Of a stretch of DNA of 28,995 nt, positions 20,507 to 28,095 are shown piece after piece; position 1 is the first letter of the stretch, and every line of letters begins with the position of its first letter. A program made the position numbers and the translations under genes. The notes below the pieces were generated by a model. The model was not told the DNA's origin. It saw only the letters and a program-made list of their open reading frames with translations, and did not search any database. The stretch comes from Phycisphaerales bacterium UBA1926 (GTDB lineage Bacteria > Planctomycetota > Phycisphaerae > Phycisphaerales > UBA1924), in contig DDFO01000062.1 of NCBI GenBank assembly GCA_002337215.1, positions 541-29,535 of the forward strand. The letters run 5' to 3'.

Positions 20507-21400
20507 CTAATCCACCAGCACACTCACCCACGCCTTGCTCGAAAACGAGATCCCGAAGACCTTCACAGTCTGCCCGCTCTCCTCGGCGACAATCCCGGGA
20601 TGGTCGGCCGTCGAGCCGGGTTCGGTTGAGAGCGCCACCCACGCCCGACGCGTCCGTGTGATTGTCGCCGGGCCGATCTGGAACGAGCTCTCGCTCGCGA
20701 ACACGAACGCCTCGAAGTCGCCCGCCGGCGTGCGCACGGCCTGCATCCCCAGCCCGGTCACCGTGATCGAGCCCTCGCCCTTCCCCGTTCCGAAGCGCGG
20801 ACCGACCGCGTCCACCGTGAACGGGCGTTCGACCGATTCGCCGGCCTTCAGCGACGCGGGGAGGAAGAGCGACGCAGGATCAAAGGTGCTCTCGATCTTG
20901 CTCGCCGCGTTGAAACGGACGACGACATCGCCCCCGTCTCCGCGCGCGAGGACCGTCCGCGACGCGAAGTCGGGCGCCGCGTCGTCCCCCTCGGGCGTTC
21001 GCACGACCTCGACGGTCCCGTCCTCAAGAAGCCTGATCGTGCGCACAACGGTGACCGGCTCGTCTCCCTCCGCGTCGTTGACAAGGAACCGATCACTGCG
21101 ATCGCCGGCCGGCCAAAACACAGCGGACGCAATCGAGCCCGAGTCATCGAGCGGGCCTGTGAGGATGCCGGATTCGCGGGCCGTGAACACCACCGATTCC
21201 TGTGCTATGTCCCCGGCGTCGCCCGAATCGGCCAACGCCCCGTCGACCGGGAGCGCTGCGACGGTTTCGTCACCGTACTCGATCCTCGCGAGCGTCCGGC
21301 AGCCGTAGACACCCGCGACAATCAACACGAGCGACGCCACGCCGCCGAGCAGGAGGATCGATCGACGAAATGACTTCGGCGTAGTCGGGTGGGTGGGCAT
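20507..21400 (-). CDS. Membrane-anchored hypothetical protein
   Basis: 297 residues from ATG 21400 (an upstream GTG/ATG set would add 20 residues without support). After a short basic start (MPTHPTTPKSFRRS) comes a hydrophobic stretch ILLLGGVASLVLIVAGVYGC. The cysteine after VYG could be a lipoprotein acylation site, but the Y at -2 is unusual, so a simple membrane anchor is as likely. The rest is beta-rich and exported: TVVRTIRLLEDGTVEVVRT and TPAGDFEAFVFASESSF. The last phrase resembles the beta strands of DUF3108-like sheets, but I cannot name a family. Function unknown. Confidence 0.7.
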   Translation of the reverse strand: MPTHPTTPKSFRRSILLLGGVASLVLIVAGVYGCRTLARIEYGDETVAALPVDGALADSGDAGDIAQESVVFTARESGILTGPLDDSGSIASAVFWPAGDRSDRFLVNDAEGDEPVTVVRTIRLLEDGTVEVVRTPEGDDAAPDFASRTVLARGDGGDVVVRFNAASKIESTFDPASLFLPASLKAGESVERPFTVDAVGPRFGTGKGEGSITVTGLGMQAVRTPAGDFEAFVFASESSFQIGPATITRTRRAWVALSTEPGSTADHPGIVAEESGQTVKVFGISFSSKAWVSVLVD

Positions 21401-21511
21401 GCAAGCAGCGTAGCGATTCCGATTCCCCGAACTATCGCGTTCGGCTACATCCACCCGCACTTTTCAGACCCTTCCCGCGCACCCCCTTCGGCGAACGGAT
21501 AGCGTGCAGGA

Positions 21512-22030
21512 ATGAGTGCAAACGACAGCAACCCGACCCTCGACCCGATCTCCAACCGGATTGCCAGGATCAAGGCCGGCAACGACCCGCAGGCCCTGGG
21601 ACGGCTACGAACCGGCTGGGCGATCCTGTCCAACCAGCAGCCCGATGGGGTGACGGGGTGCTGCATGCTTCTCCCGGATCTGCCCGAGGACCTGCTCGCG
21701 GGGAGCGAGTGCGGGGCAACGCCGGGACACCTGAACGATCTGCCGGGCCCGGCGCGGGCCGCGTTTCTGACTGACGTCTGCCTCCTCGGCGACGTCATCA
21801 CGGCTGCGACGGAGTGCGAGCGTCTGAACTACCTGATCCTGTGCAACCAAGTGCCCGTGCTGCACGCGCACATCGTGCCCCGCTTCGCGGACGAGGACCC
21901 GGAGAAACGGCTCGGTGATCCGTTCGCGGTGTACGACTTCCCGAGTGCGCGACGCGCCGACGGGTTGGGTGATGACCGGGAATTGGTGGAGCGGCTGAAG
22001 GCGGCGCTGGAACGCGTCGGAGCGGGCTGA
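21512..22030 (+). CDS. HIT family protein with an altered active-site motif
   Basis: 172 residues starting MSANDSNPTLDPISNRIARIK. The HIT-fold pattern is clear: GWAILSNQQPDGVTGCCMLLP near the N-terminus, a helix with TDVCLLGDVITAATECERLNYLILCN, and the motif HAHIVPR (118-124). The family motif is H-x-H-x-H; here the third His position is Val122. Members act on dinucleoside polyphosphates and AMP derivatives, with the middle His of the triad as nucleophile, which survives as H120. Substrate is not predictable. The ATG at 21512 is preceded by a short AGGA. Confidence 0.8.
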   Translation: MSANDSNPTLDPISNRIARIKAGNDPQALGRLRTGWAILSNQQPDGVTGCCMLLPDLPEDLLAGSECGATPGHLNDLPGPARAAFLTDVCLLGDVITAATECERLNYLILCNQVPVLHAHIVPRFADEDPEKRLGDPFAVYDFPSARRADGLGDDRELVERLKAALERVGAG

Positions 22031-22110
22031 ACGCTTCGTGGGTCTGACTGATTGCCGCTGCGTATCCGGGCCGCTGCGGCGCACCCGGATCCGCCGACCG
22101 ATAGAACAAA

Positions 22111-22140
22111 CCACTGGCTGCCCCTTCGGGCAACCCGTGG
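22111..22140. repeat. Strong intergenic hairpin between convergent genes
   Basis: Arms 22111-22123 and 22128-22140 pair at 11 of 13 positions around a CTTC loop. It lies between the HIT gene end and the end of the exported-protein gene at 22236, so it could act as a two-way transcription end. No T run follows on either side. Alternatively it is a dispersed palindromic element. Confidence 0.5.
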
Positions 22141-22235
22141 CTTCCGCTGCCAGATCCGGAAGATTGATTCTTCGATCTCGATCGCAGTTCGGCGATGACA
22201 GGGGCTTCGCGATTAGAGCGTAATACCCGGACCGA

Positions 22236-22799
22236 TCAGTTCCGCCAAGGGCGGGCGGAAACGAGCCCGCCGATCCCACGCGGGGCCAGAGCCCCTGGCG
22301 TCGGGACGACGTTGCCACCGAGCGAGAACTGCGGGATGTCCCCGTTGTAGAAGCCCGATCTGTCCGACCATGTCCCGGCGGCGTCGTTCGACACCGCGAC
22401 CGCGCTGTCGTCGATCGTCCATCCGAAGGAGGAGGACTCGGTGTTGTAGAAAGTCACGTTCGTCGGGGATGTTCCCGGCGCGAGAACCCCGGTCGTGTCG
22501 AAGGTGCCCACGAGGGCGTCGGGCGTCGACCCGCCGCTGGTGTAGATGATCGCCCGGTAGGACGAGGTCGGTTGGCCGTTCCCGTTGCCCACGGGGAGAG
22601 TCGCGTTGAACACCTCCACCGGGTCAGCGCCGGTCGTGAACTTCGCCGTCAAGACCGTGTTGATCGTATTGAATCCGCTGAACGCCATCGTGAACCCGGA
22701 GTACAAATCCAAGTTGGACACGAGAACGTCCGCGTGGACGACGGGTGCGACGGAGAGAACGCCGGCTGCGGCGACGATAGCTGCTGTACGGGTGTGCAT
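22236..22799 (-). CDS. Exported protein with an eroded PEP-CTERM-like tail
   Basis: 187 residues from ATG 22799, with GGAG 5 bases upstream. A signal peptide is clear: MHTRTAAIVAAAGVLSVAPV ending VHADV. The mature part (SNLDLYSGFTMAFSGFNTIN, SYRAIIYTSGGSTPDALVG, VTFYNTESSSFGWTIDDSAV) is beta-rich and resembles the choice-of-anchor domains of Planctomycetes surface proteins, possibly anchor type R. The C-terminus PTPGALAPRGIGGLVSARPWRN lines up with the usual PTPGALALLGLGGLVAARRRR pattern, but Pro-Arg replaces the two Leu in the hydrophobic helix and the basic run is broken. The sorting signal is probably damaged. Confidence 0.75.
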   Translation of the reverse strand: MHTRTAAIVAAAGVLSVAPVVHADVLVSNLDLYSGFTMAFSGFNTINTVLTAKFTTGADPVEVFNATLPVGNGNGQPTSSYRAIIYTSGGSTPDALVGTFDTTGVLAPGTSPTNVTFYNTESSSFGWTIDDSAVAVSNDAAGTWSDRSGFYNGDIPQFSLGGNVVPTPGALAPRGIGGLVSARPWRN

Positions 22800-22938
22800 G
22801 ATGCTCCAACTCAGGACAGTGAATGCAGTGTCTTGTCCCGGTGCGGACCCGCGCGGGCCCACTGCCCACAGAGCGGGAGCCTCGCCGTGCGCGCTCAGTG
22901 CAAAGGAGGATTCTCTTCGTCAGAGTCGCTCCGGAGGC

Positions 22939-23437
22939 TCAGCGTCGGCCCGACGCCCACGCCGCGGCGGTCTCGTCCATGCCGCGGGCCCTGTAGTGCT
23001 CGATCAGCGTTCCGACGGACCGGCGCGTGGTCGGGTGGTTGTCCCCGAGTTGGGCGCGCTGCGTCGCGATGGCACCGAGAAGGAGGGGCTCGGCCAGTTT
23101 GTACCGCGCCTGCGAGGCGTACAGATCGGCTAGGTTGAGCTCGAGCCGGGTCGTGACGGAGTGCCCGGGGGGGCAGGGCCGAGCGGGCGATGCCGGTGGC
23201 CGAGTCGAGCATCTCCTCGGCACGGGCCCCGTCCCCCAGCGCCGGGACATCGATCGGCGCCTCGGTCTCGTCGTGAGCCAGCATTGCCTCGACCTTCCGG
23301 AGCACCTCCGGGTCCCTGCATTGCGAGCGGGCGAAGCCCGCCCGCTCCTGAGTCGGCAGCTGTACGCACGCCTCGAAGACCCGAGCAATTCCCGCGAACT
23401 GTTCCGGTGTTCTGCGATCCCCCGCCCCCCCAAGCAC
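22939..23437 (-). pseudogene. Frameshifted remnant of a TPR partner of the ECF sigma factor, kinase domain missing
   Basis: GTG 23437 has AAGGG 4 bases upstream and starts 7 bases after the sigma-factor stop, so the pair is an operon. The first frame reads PEQFAGIARVFEACVQLPTQ, then DPEVLRKVEAMLAHDE, which is the N-terminal block of large planctomycete serine/threonine kinases found beside such sigma factors. It then runs directly into TPR sequence: MLDSATGIARSALPP in the first frame, and HSVTTRLELNLADLYASQ, AEPLLLGAIATQRAQLGDNH in the next. The shift is at a run of seven G (23167-23173); with six the reading frame is continuous to the stop at 22939 (165 residues). The kinase domain between the two blocks is absent, so even a repaired gene would not encode a kinase. 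A sequencing error at the G run is possible. Confidence 0.7.
23325..23347. repeat. Palindrome inside the kinase/TPR remnant
   Basis: Perfect 8-base arms GAGCGGGC and GCCCGCTC flank a GAAGCCC loop; an alternative inner pairing GCGGGC-GAA-GCCCGC also exists. It lies in the coding sequence of the N-terminal block (ERAGFARS). It may be a small inserted palindromic element or chance in GC-rich DNA. Confidence 0.4.
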
Positions 23438-23444
23438 TTCGCCC

Positions 23445-23999
23445 TTACGCCAACTCGCTCGAAAGCCACGCCCGCGCGGTCCGCCAGATCCGAGCGGCCT
23501 GCGCGCGAGAGTTGTCCAGGGCCTCCGCCGCTTCCGCCTCGAGAAGGCCCCCGAAGAACCGAAGCTCGACCAGGCGGGCCATGCGCTCATCGAGCGCCTC
23601 GAGCCTGGTGATCGCCTCTTCCATCATGAGCAGGTCTACGCCCCACTCGGGGACCTGCAGGAGAGCGCCGTCGAGGGTGATGCGGTTTCCCCCGCCGCCG
23701 CGCTTCGCCGCGGCCCGGGCCCGGGCGTGATCGACGAGCACCTGACGCATCACCTTCGAGGCGAGACGGAAGAAATGAACCCTCCCCCGCATGCCGTCCG
23801 CCGGCGACTCGGCGAGCCGAACGTACGCCTCGTTCACGAGCGCTGTCGGCTGGAGCGTGTGCCCCGCACGATCTTCTCGGAGATGCGTCGAGGCGAGCCG
23901 GCGCAGCTCGCCGTACACCTTTGGCATCAGTTCCCGCATCGCGGCGTCGTTACTTCTGCCGAGTTCGTCGAGTAGACGCGTAATGCTGCGATCGTCCAT
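23445..23999 (-). CDS. ECF-type RNA polymerase sigma factor (TIGR02999-like)
   Basis: 184 residues from ATG 23999, with GGAAAAG about 5 bases upstream; the frame continues upstream without support. The sigma-2 region is well kept: MPKVYGELRRLASTHLR, LQPTALVNEAYVRL, and VHFFRLASKVMRQVLVDHAR, which is the hallmark of the sigma factors paired with kinases in Planctomycetes and Acidobacteria. The sigma-4 helix-turn-helix (153-178) has the right length and ends RTARAWLSSEL, but its recognition helix reads EALDNSRAQAARI instead of the family's EVLGVSPATVKRD. Binding to -35 elements may therefore be weakened. Downstream is the frameshifted partner gene. Confidence 0.88.
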   Translation of the reverse strand: MDDRSITRLLDELGRSNDAAMRELMPKVYGELRRLASTHLREDRAGHTLQPTALVNEAYVRLAESPADGMRGRVHFFRLASKVMRQVLVDHARARAAAKRGGGGNRITLDGALLQVPEWGVDLLMMEEAITRLEALDERMARLVELRFFGGLLEAEAAEALDNSRAQAARIWRTARAWLSSELA

Positions 24000-24203
24000 G
24001 GTCTTTTCCAACAAGCCTGTCCGACGCGTCACCGCGCCGCCCCCGGCACCAGGCCGGATGCCGCGGAGAACGAAACTACCCCTGCGGGGGGAGACGCCAC
24101 GCGTGCATCCCCCGCCGACGCCACACCGGACGCATTCAACCACCCGCCCACGCCCGTTCGGACGCACGCGCCGCACCGAAGGTGCCATGTGCTATGGGTG
24201 CGG

Positions 24204-24229
24204 TGCACCGGGGGTGCAATGCACCGGGG
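24204..24229. repeat. Direct repeat TGCACCGGGG x2
   Basis: The 10-base word occurs at 24204-24213 and 24220-24229, 16 bases start to start, with GGTGCA also in between. It lies about 205 bases upstream of the sigma factor start. It could be a protein-binding site; no known operator was recognised. Confidence 0.4.
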
Positions 24230-24236
24230 ATCAGGC

Positions 24237-24260
24237 GTCACACCCGTATCGCGGTGTGAC
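24237..24260. repeat. Perfect 8+8 palindrome upstream of the sigma factor
   Basis: GTCACACC (24237-24244), 8-base spacer CGTATCGC, GGTGTGAC (24253-24260). This shape fits an operator for a dimeric regulator, or a hairpin. It sits 8 bases after the direct repeat, so the two may form one regulatory cluster. Confidence 0.45.
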
Positions 24261-24695
24261 GGCTCGCTGCGTCGCACCGTATCAAATGAGGGCGAGCCGG
24301 GGCCATCTCGCGGTGCTGGGTCAGGCCAAGAGCGGGGACGCCCAATCCGTACCCCGGGGAGTGGTGCCCCCTCAGCGCCCGATGTGGATCTCCGGCGATG
24401 CGGCGTGCGCGGTGTGCGGCCGAACTGATGCGGCGCGTCCGGGGAGAATCGCGACCATCGCGATCGGGGCGAATGCCAGAACCGACGAACGCTCAGCAAT
24501 CAGAGCCTGGTGCGACAATGGCCGTTCGTGTTCTGCGCTCCACCATCCGAAGACAGAACGCAACGGGTGCTCGCTCCCGTCGGGGCCGGCGGCTTGGCAG
24601 AGTGCTCGCCACGGCGAGAGCCGGTGCCTTCGATGCGCACTGCAACATCCTTGAAAGTCTCGGGAAAGAGCTGGACTCGCGTGTCGGCCGGGGCT

Positions 24696-25313
24696 CTAGG
24701 CGGCCCTGCGGCGGCGGAGGATGCCCCCCGCAAGGATGAGCGACAGCAGCGTCGGCGTCGTGGGTACCGCCGTCGCTTCGAGCGTGCTGCCCAACGAGAT
24801 CGGCGCGCCGGTGACATCGCGGATGTCCGCGGTCAGCAGCATCGATGCGGAGGTCAGCGTGCCGTAGACCTGGATGTCGCCGAACCCGGCGGCGTTTGAC
24901 GCGGTGATCATCAGCGAGCCATCCGCGGCGTACGAGACCGCGAGCGTGGGGGTCGCGAAGAAATCGCCCCCGGTGTTGAAGATCACGTCGCCGTCAAGAT
25001 CGGGCATCTCGACATTCATGACGTCGATGAGCCCCGAGGCGTTGACGGCGAGGTCGATCGAAAATGATGGGAGCGGCCCGCCCCCCGGGTTGCCCCCGAG
25101 CACCATGGACCAAGTGGCGGTCTCACCTCCGGGAGGGCCCGACAATGCCGTGGTGAAGGAGAGCGAACCGCCCACCGGATCGCCCATGCCATCGGTGAAG
25201 TTCGGATCGACCCACGTTCCTTCATACCCGGCGGCGAGGTCGAAGACAGTCATCCCGCCCAAAGCCGGGGCAGCAAGACCGGCGAGCGCGGCCGCGATCG
25301 GAACGACTTTCAT
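24696..25313 (-). CDS. Exported protein with an intact PEP-CTERM-like sorting tail
   Basis: 205 residues from ATG 25313, with GAGGGGA about 9 bases upstream. Signal peptide: MKVVPIAAALAGLAAPALGG. The mature protein is Gly/Ser/Asp-rich and beta-type. The tail (about 182-205) reads AVPTTPTLLSLILAGGILRRRRAA broken as a VPTTP motif, a hydrophobic helix and a basic end, the compact sorting signal of Planctomycetes exported proteins. Probably delivered to the cell surface or extracellular matrix. No repeated domain is obvious, and function is unknown. Confidence 0.85.
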   Translation of the reverse strand: MKVVPIAAALAGLAAPALGGMTVFDLAAGYEGTWVDPNFTDGMGDPVGGSLSFTTALSGPPGGETATWSMVLGGNPGGGPLPSFSIDLAVNASGLIDVMNVEMPDLDGDVIFNTGGDFFATPTLAVSYAADGSLMITASNAAGFGDIQVYGTLTSASMLLTADIRDVTGAPISLGSTLEATAVPTTPTLLSLILAGGILRRRRAA

Positions 25314-25531
25314 CTGGATTTCCCCTCTGATTTCCGGCGAGCCGCGCGAGCGATCCGGTCGGGAGCCTCGATTCCCACCATGTCACAATGCGCACAAACC
25401 CTGCATCCGCTAGCGAATTGCGTACTTTCCGGTGCACAAAATCGTCCTGAACGAGCAGAGCGACGGCGACCCGCGACACGAGATTCGCCTATTCTGGGCG
25501 TTGAGAGTGAACGACACACCACGGAGGGTGT
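25314..25531. promoter_or_regulatory. Divergent intergenic region upstream of top6B
   Basis: 218 bases between the divergent exported-protein gene and top6B. The promoters of both should lie here. The AT-richer part is 25376-25445. I could not assign a -35/-10 pair with confidence. Confidence 0.35.
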
Positions 25532-27646
25532 ATGGCTAGGAAGTCGGGCAAAAAGGCCAACGCGGAGTCGATGGCCGCCAAGCAGCGCGATATCTCGGTG
25601 TCCGAGTTTTTCGCCAAGAACCGCCACCTGCTGGGGTTCGACAACCCGCGCAAGGCGCTGCTCACCACGATCAAGGAAGCGGTCGACAACGCCCTCGACG
25701 CGTGCGAGGAGGCGGAGATCCTCCCTGATATTGAGGTCAAGATCGAGGCGCTGACGCCCGTGAGCGCGGCAGCGAAGTCCGCGAAGTACCGCATCACCAT
25801 CCTCGACAACGGACCGGGTATCGTCCGCAAGCAGGTGGAGAACATCTTCGGGCGCTTGCTGTACGGGTCGAAGTTCCATCGTTTGAAGATGAGCCGGGGT
25901 CAGCAGGGCATCGGCATCTCGGCGGCGGGCATGTACGGCCTGATGACCACAGGGCGGCCCATGGTCATCACCACCAAGCCCAACAAGAGCAAGCCGGCGC
26001 ACCATCTCGAACTCGCGATGGACACCTCCAAGAACAAGCCCGAGGTGACGATCGATATCGAGACCGACGATTTCCCCGAGACATCGAGCGGCACCGGCAC
26101 ACGAGTTGTCATCGAACTCGAGGGCAAGTACGTCCGAGGCAAGGCGAGCGTCGAGGCCTACCTCGAACAGACGGCGATCGCGAACCCGCACGCGGCGATC
26201 ACGTTCATTCCCCCGGACAAAGCCGGCGAGGACCCGACGCTGGAGAGCGCGGGGGACGAGGCACCGAAGACATCGAATGAAACCGAAGACATTGGCGGGA
26301 CGCCTGTGGCAGACGGGGACGGAAACTCATCCGCCTCGTTCGAACGCACAACGGAGCTCGCCGATCGGATCGTCTACCCGCGGGCCGTGGATGAGAACCC
26401 ACCCGAGACGCAGGAGATCAAGCCGCACCCCTACGGAGTCGAGCTCGGCAACTTCCTGCGGATGCTCAAGAACACCGAGGAGAAGCAGCTCGGGGGATTC
26501 TTCAAACGCGAGTTCTGTCGTGTGACACCCGCCGTCGTCGGCGCGATCACCAAAGAGGCGAGCGTCAAAGGCAAGACGTTCAGCGGGCAGACCTGGGTCA
26601 AGAACCTCGACCACGAGGCGGCCGAGAAGATCTACCGGGCGCTGCAGGAGACCAAGCTCCGCAGCCCCCCCACCGATTGCCTCGCGCCCATCGGCGTGCG
26701 CACGATGCTGGCGGGCATGCTCAAGGGCGTAAAGGCGGAGTTCTACGCCGCGAGCACGCGATCGCCGGCCGTGTACCGCGGCAACCCGTTCCAGATCGAG
26801 GCGGCGATCGGGTTCGGCGGGGATCTCCCGGGCGACCAGCCCGCCCGCGTCATCCGCTTCGCCAACCGCGTGCCGCTGCTCTATCAGCAGTCGGCGTGCA
26901 GCGCGTTCAAGAGCGTGACCGAGACCTCGTGGAAGAACTATGGAATGAGTCAGCCGAGGGGGTCCGCCCCCGTCGGGCCGCTGGTCATCATGATCCACAT
27001 GGCGAGCGTGTGGGTGCCGTTCACGAGCGAGAGCAAGGAAGCGATCGCGGACTACGACGAGATCCGCAAGGAGATGCGGCTCGCGCTCCAGGAGTGCGGC
27101 CGCAAGCTCGGGACCTACATCCGCCGGCGCCAACGCATGAAGCGCGAAGGGCAGAAGCGGGATGTCTTCGAGCGCTACATCGGCGAGATCAGCAAGGCGT
27201 GCGAGGCGATCACCGGCGCGGACGCTGCGGAGTTGTACGAATCGCTGATGAAGCAGGCGAAGCGGCGGACCGAGATCGCCGACGCGGTGCTGGACGAGGA
27301 CGGCAAGATCGTGAGTTTCGGCGACGGCAACGGCCGGCTGGACAGTGACGACGGGGTGATCATCGTCGGGGACGACGGGCCGAGCGGCACGCCCGGGGGC
27401 GGGTCGTCTGCGAAGAAGGCATCGAACGCGAAAGAGCCCCCCGCGCGAGCGGGGGGAGCGGGGAGTTCGAACGCAAAGGGCGCGAAGGGCCCCGAGGAGG
27501 ATGGCGATGCGGGGTCCCCTCGCTCGCGCGAGGGGCTCTCTGGGGCGGTTGAGTCGAAGCCGAAGACGAAGGTTGCCAAGAAGAAGGTGAAAAAGAAGGT
27601 TCGGAAGAAGCGGACGCCGGAGGCGGCTGGGTTGTTTGAAGGCTGA
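25532..27646 (+). CDS. top6B: DNA topoisomerase VI subunit B
   Basis: ATPase subunit of the type IIB topoisomerase that relaxes and decatenates DNA. 704 residues; ATG 25532 has GGAGG 4 bases upstream. GHKL domain: KEAVDNALDA with E49 and N53, LDNGPGI (91-97) and GQQGIGIS (123-130). A family-typical phosphate loop and H2TH region follow up to about 400. The transducer has IRFANRVPLLYQQ (441-453), TSWKNYGMSQP (465-475) and PFTSESKEAIA (496-506), which carries the switch lysine. Two odd parts: an acidic insertion at about 231-295, and a C-terminal tail from about 590 that is low-complexity and ends in a lysine-rich AKKKVKKKVRKKRT segment. Archaeal homologues are about 530-620 residues, so the tail is extra. 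Followed by a small gene at a TGATG overlap. Confidence 0.95.
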   Translation: MARKSGKKANAESMAAKQRDISVSEFFAKNRHLLGFDNPRKALLTTIKEAVDNALDACEEAEILPDIEVKIEALTPVSAAAKSAKYRITILDNGPGIVRKQVENIFGRLLYGSKFHRLKMSRGQQGIGISAAGMYGLMTTGRPMVITTKPNKSKPAHHLELAMDTSKNKPEVTIDIETDDFPETSSGTGTRVVIELEGKYVRGKASVEAYLEQTAIANPHAAITFIPPDKAGEDPTLESAGDEAPKTSNETEDIGGTPVADGDGNSSASFERTTELADRIVYPRAVDENPPETQEIKPHPYGVELGNFLRMLKNTEEKQLGGFFKREFCRVTPAVVGAITKEASVKGKTFSGQTWVKNLDHEAAEKIYRALQETKLRSPPTDCLAPIGVRTMLAGMLKGVKAEFYAASTRSPAVYRGNPFQIEAAIGFGGDLPGDQPARVIRFANRVPLLYQQSACSAFKSVTETSWKNYGMSQPRGSAPVGPLVIMIHMASVWVPFTSESKEAIADYDEIRKEMRLALQECGRKLGTYIRRRQRMKREGQKRDVFERYIGEISKACEAITGADAAELYESLMKQAKRRTEIADAVLDEDGKIVSFGDGNGRLDSDDGVIIVGDDGPSGTPGGGSSAKKASNAKEPPARAGGAGSSNAKGAKGPEEDGDAGSPRSREGLSGAVESKPKTKVAKKKVKKKVRKKRTPEAAGLFEG
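27437..27535. repeat. Inverted pair of palindromic elements inside top6B
   Basis: First hairpin: CCCCCCGC (27437-27444), GCGA loop, GCGGGGGG (27449-27456). Second hairpin: CCCCTCGC (27516-27523), TCGC loop, GCGAGGGG (27528-27535). The reverse complement of the second element, with its flanks (GAGCCCCTCGCGCGAG...), matches the first at most positions, so they are two inverted copies of one 25-base element about 60 bases apart. They lie in the disordered tail-coding part of top6B (residues about 636-642 and 662-668), where an insertion would do little harm. They resemble REP-type elements; no transposase is nearby. Confidence 0.65.
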
Positions 27647-28074
27647 TGCCCTCCGCGCCCAAGTCTAGTTTCCTAGACCGGCCCATCACTATGGATATAC
27701 AAATCTCACTCAAGACCGCTGAACAACTCCTCCATGAGGGCAAGGAGGAAGAAGCTGCGGATGCGTGCTGGACAGTTATCTCTCATCCCAACGCATCAGC
27801 AACTGAGCGTGCCGAGGCTTACCTCACGCTTGGCAATATCTGCTTTCTTCTCCAGCCGGGGCACGACGGAGGACACCACGGCTTGGGCTTCTACGCGCTC
27901 GCCCTCCTCCATAATCCCGAAGAAACGTCAGCAATGGCAAATATCGCCGCAACCTTTACCAACGATGGCGATCGCCGATCTGGGCACATTGATCTTGCGC
28001 TGGCCAAGCGATTTGAATGGGCAGAGAACAAGCTTGACCAGAGGACACAAGAGTCATCAGATACTGAACTCTGA
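27646..28074 (+). CDS. Small TPR-like protein inserted between top6B and top6A
   Basis: 142 residues; ATG 27646 overlaps the top6B stop (TGATG), and GAAGG lies 4 bases upstream. An internal ATG at 27691 (MDIQISLKTAEQLL) is an alternative. Helical, with a TPR-like pair: SLKTAEQLLHEGKEEEAADA and ATERAEAYLTLGNICFLL. A second stretch, FYALALLHNPEETSAMANIA, also fits. No topoisomerase resemblance. GC content counted over two 60-base lines is about 55%, below the flanking top6 genes. It may be a late insertion into the operon. Confidence 0.65.
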   Translation: MPSAPKSSFLDRPITMDIQISLKTAEQLLHEGKEEEAADACWTVISHPNASATERAEAYLTLGNICFLLQPGHDGGHHGLGFYALALLHNPEETSAMANIAATFTNDGDRRSGHIDLALAKRFEWAENKLDQRTQESSDTEL

Positions 28075-28095
28075 TGACATGATTGACGAGTAGTC

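Larger units (their letters stand above)
24000..24695. other. Non-coding stretch upstream of the sigma factor
   Basis: About 700 bases between the sigma factor start and the end of the next exported-protein gene, both on the minus strand. Short open frames exist on both strands, but none has a convincing ribosome-binding site or family resemblance. It holds a direct repeat (24204-24229) and a perfect palindrome (24237-24260). The sigma-factor promoter must lie here, but was not recognised. Confidence 0.5.

Noticed and set aside
24189..24428. Plus-strand frame of 79 codons in the non-coding stretch
   Set aside because: No family resemblance, biased toward Gly/Arg/Pro, and it covers the direct repeat and palindrome.
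24372..24563. Short minus-strand frame with a hydrophobic stretch, possible signal peptide
   Set aside because: It starts at TTG with no ribosome-binding site and is not followed by a recognisable domain.
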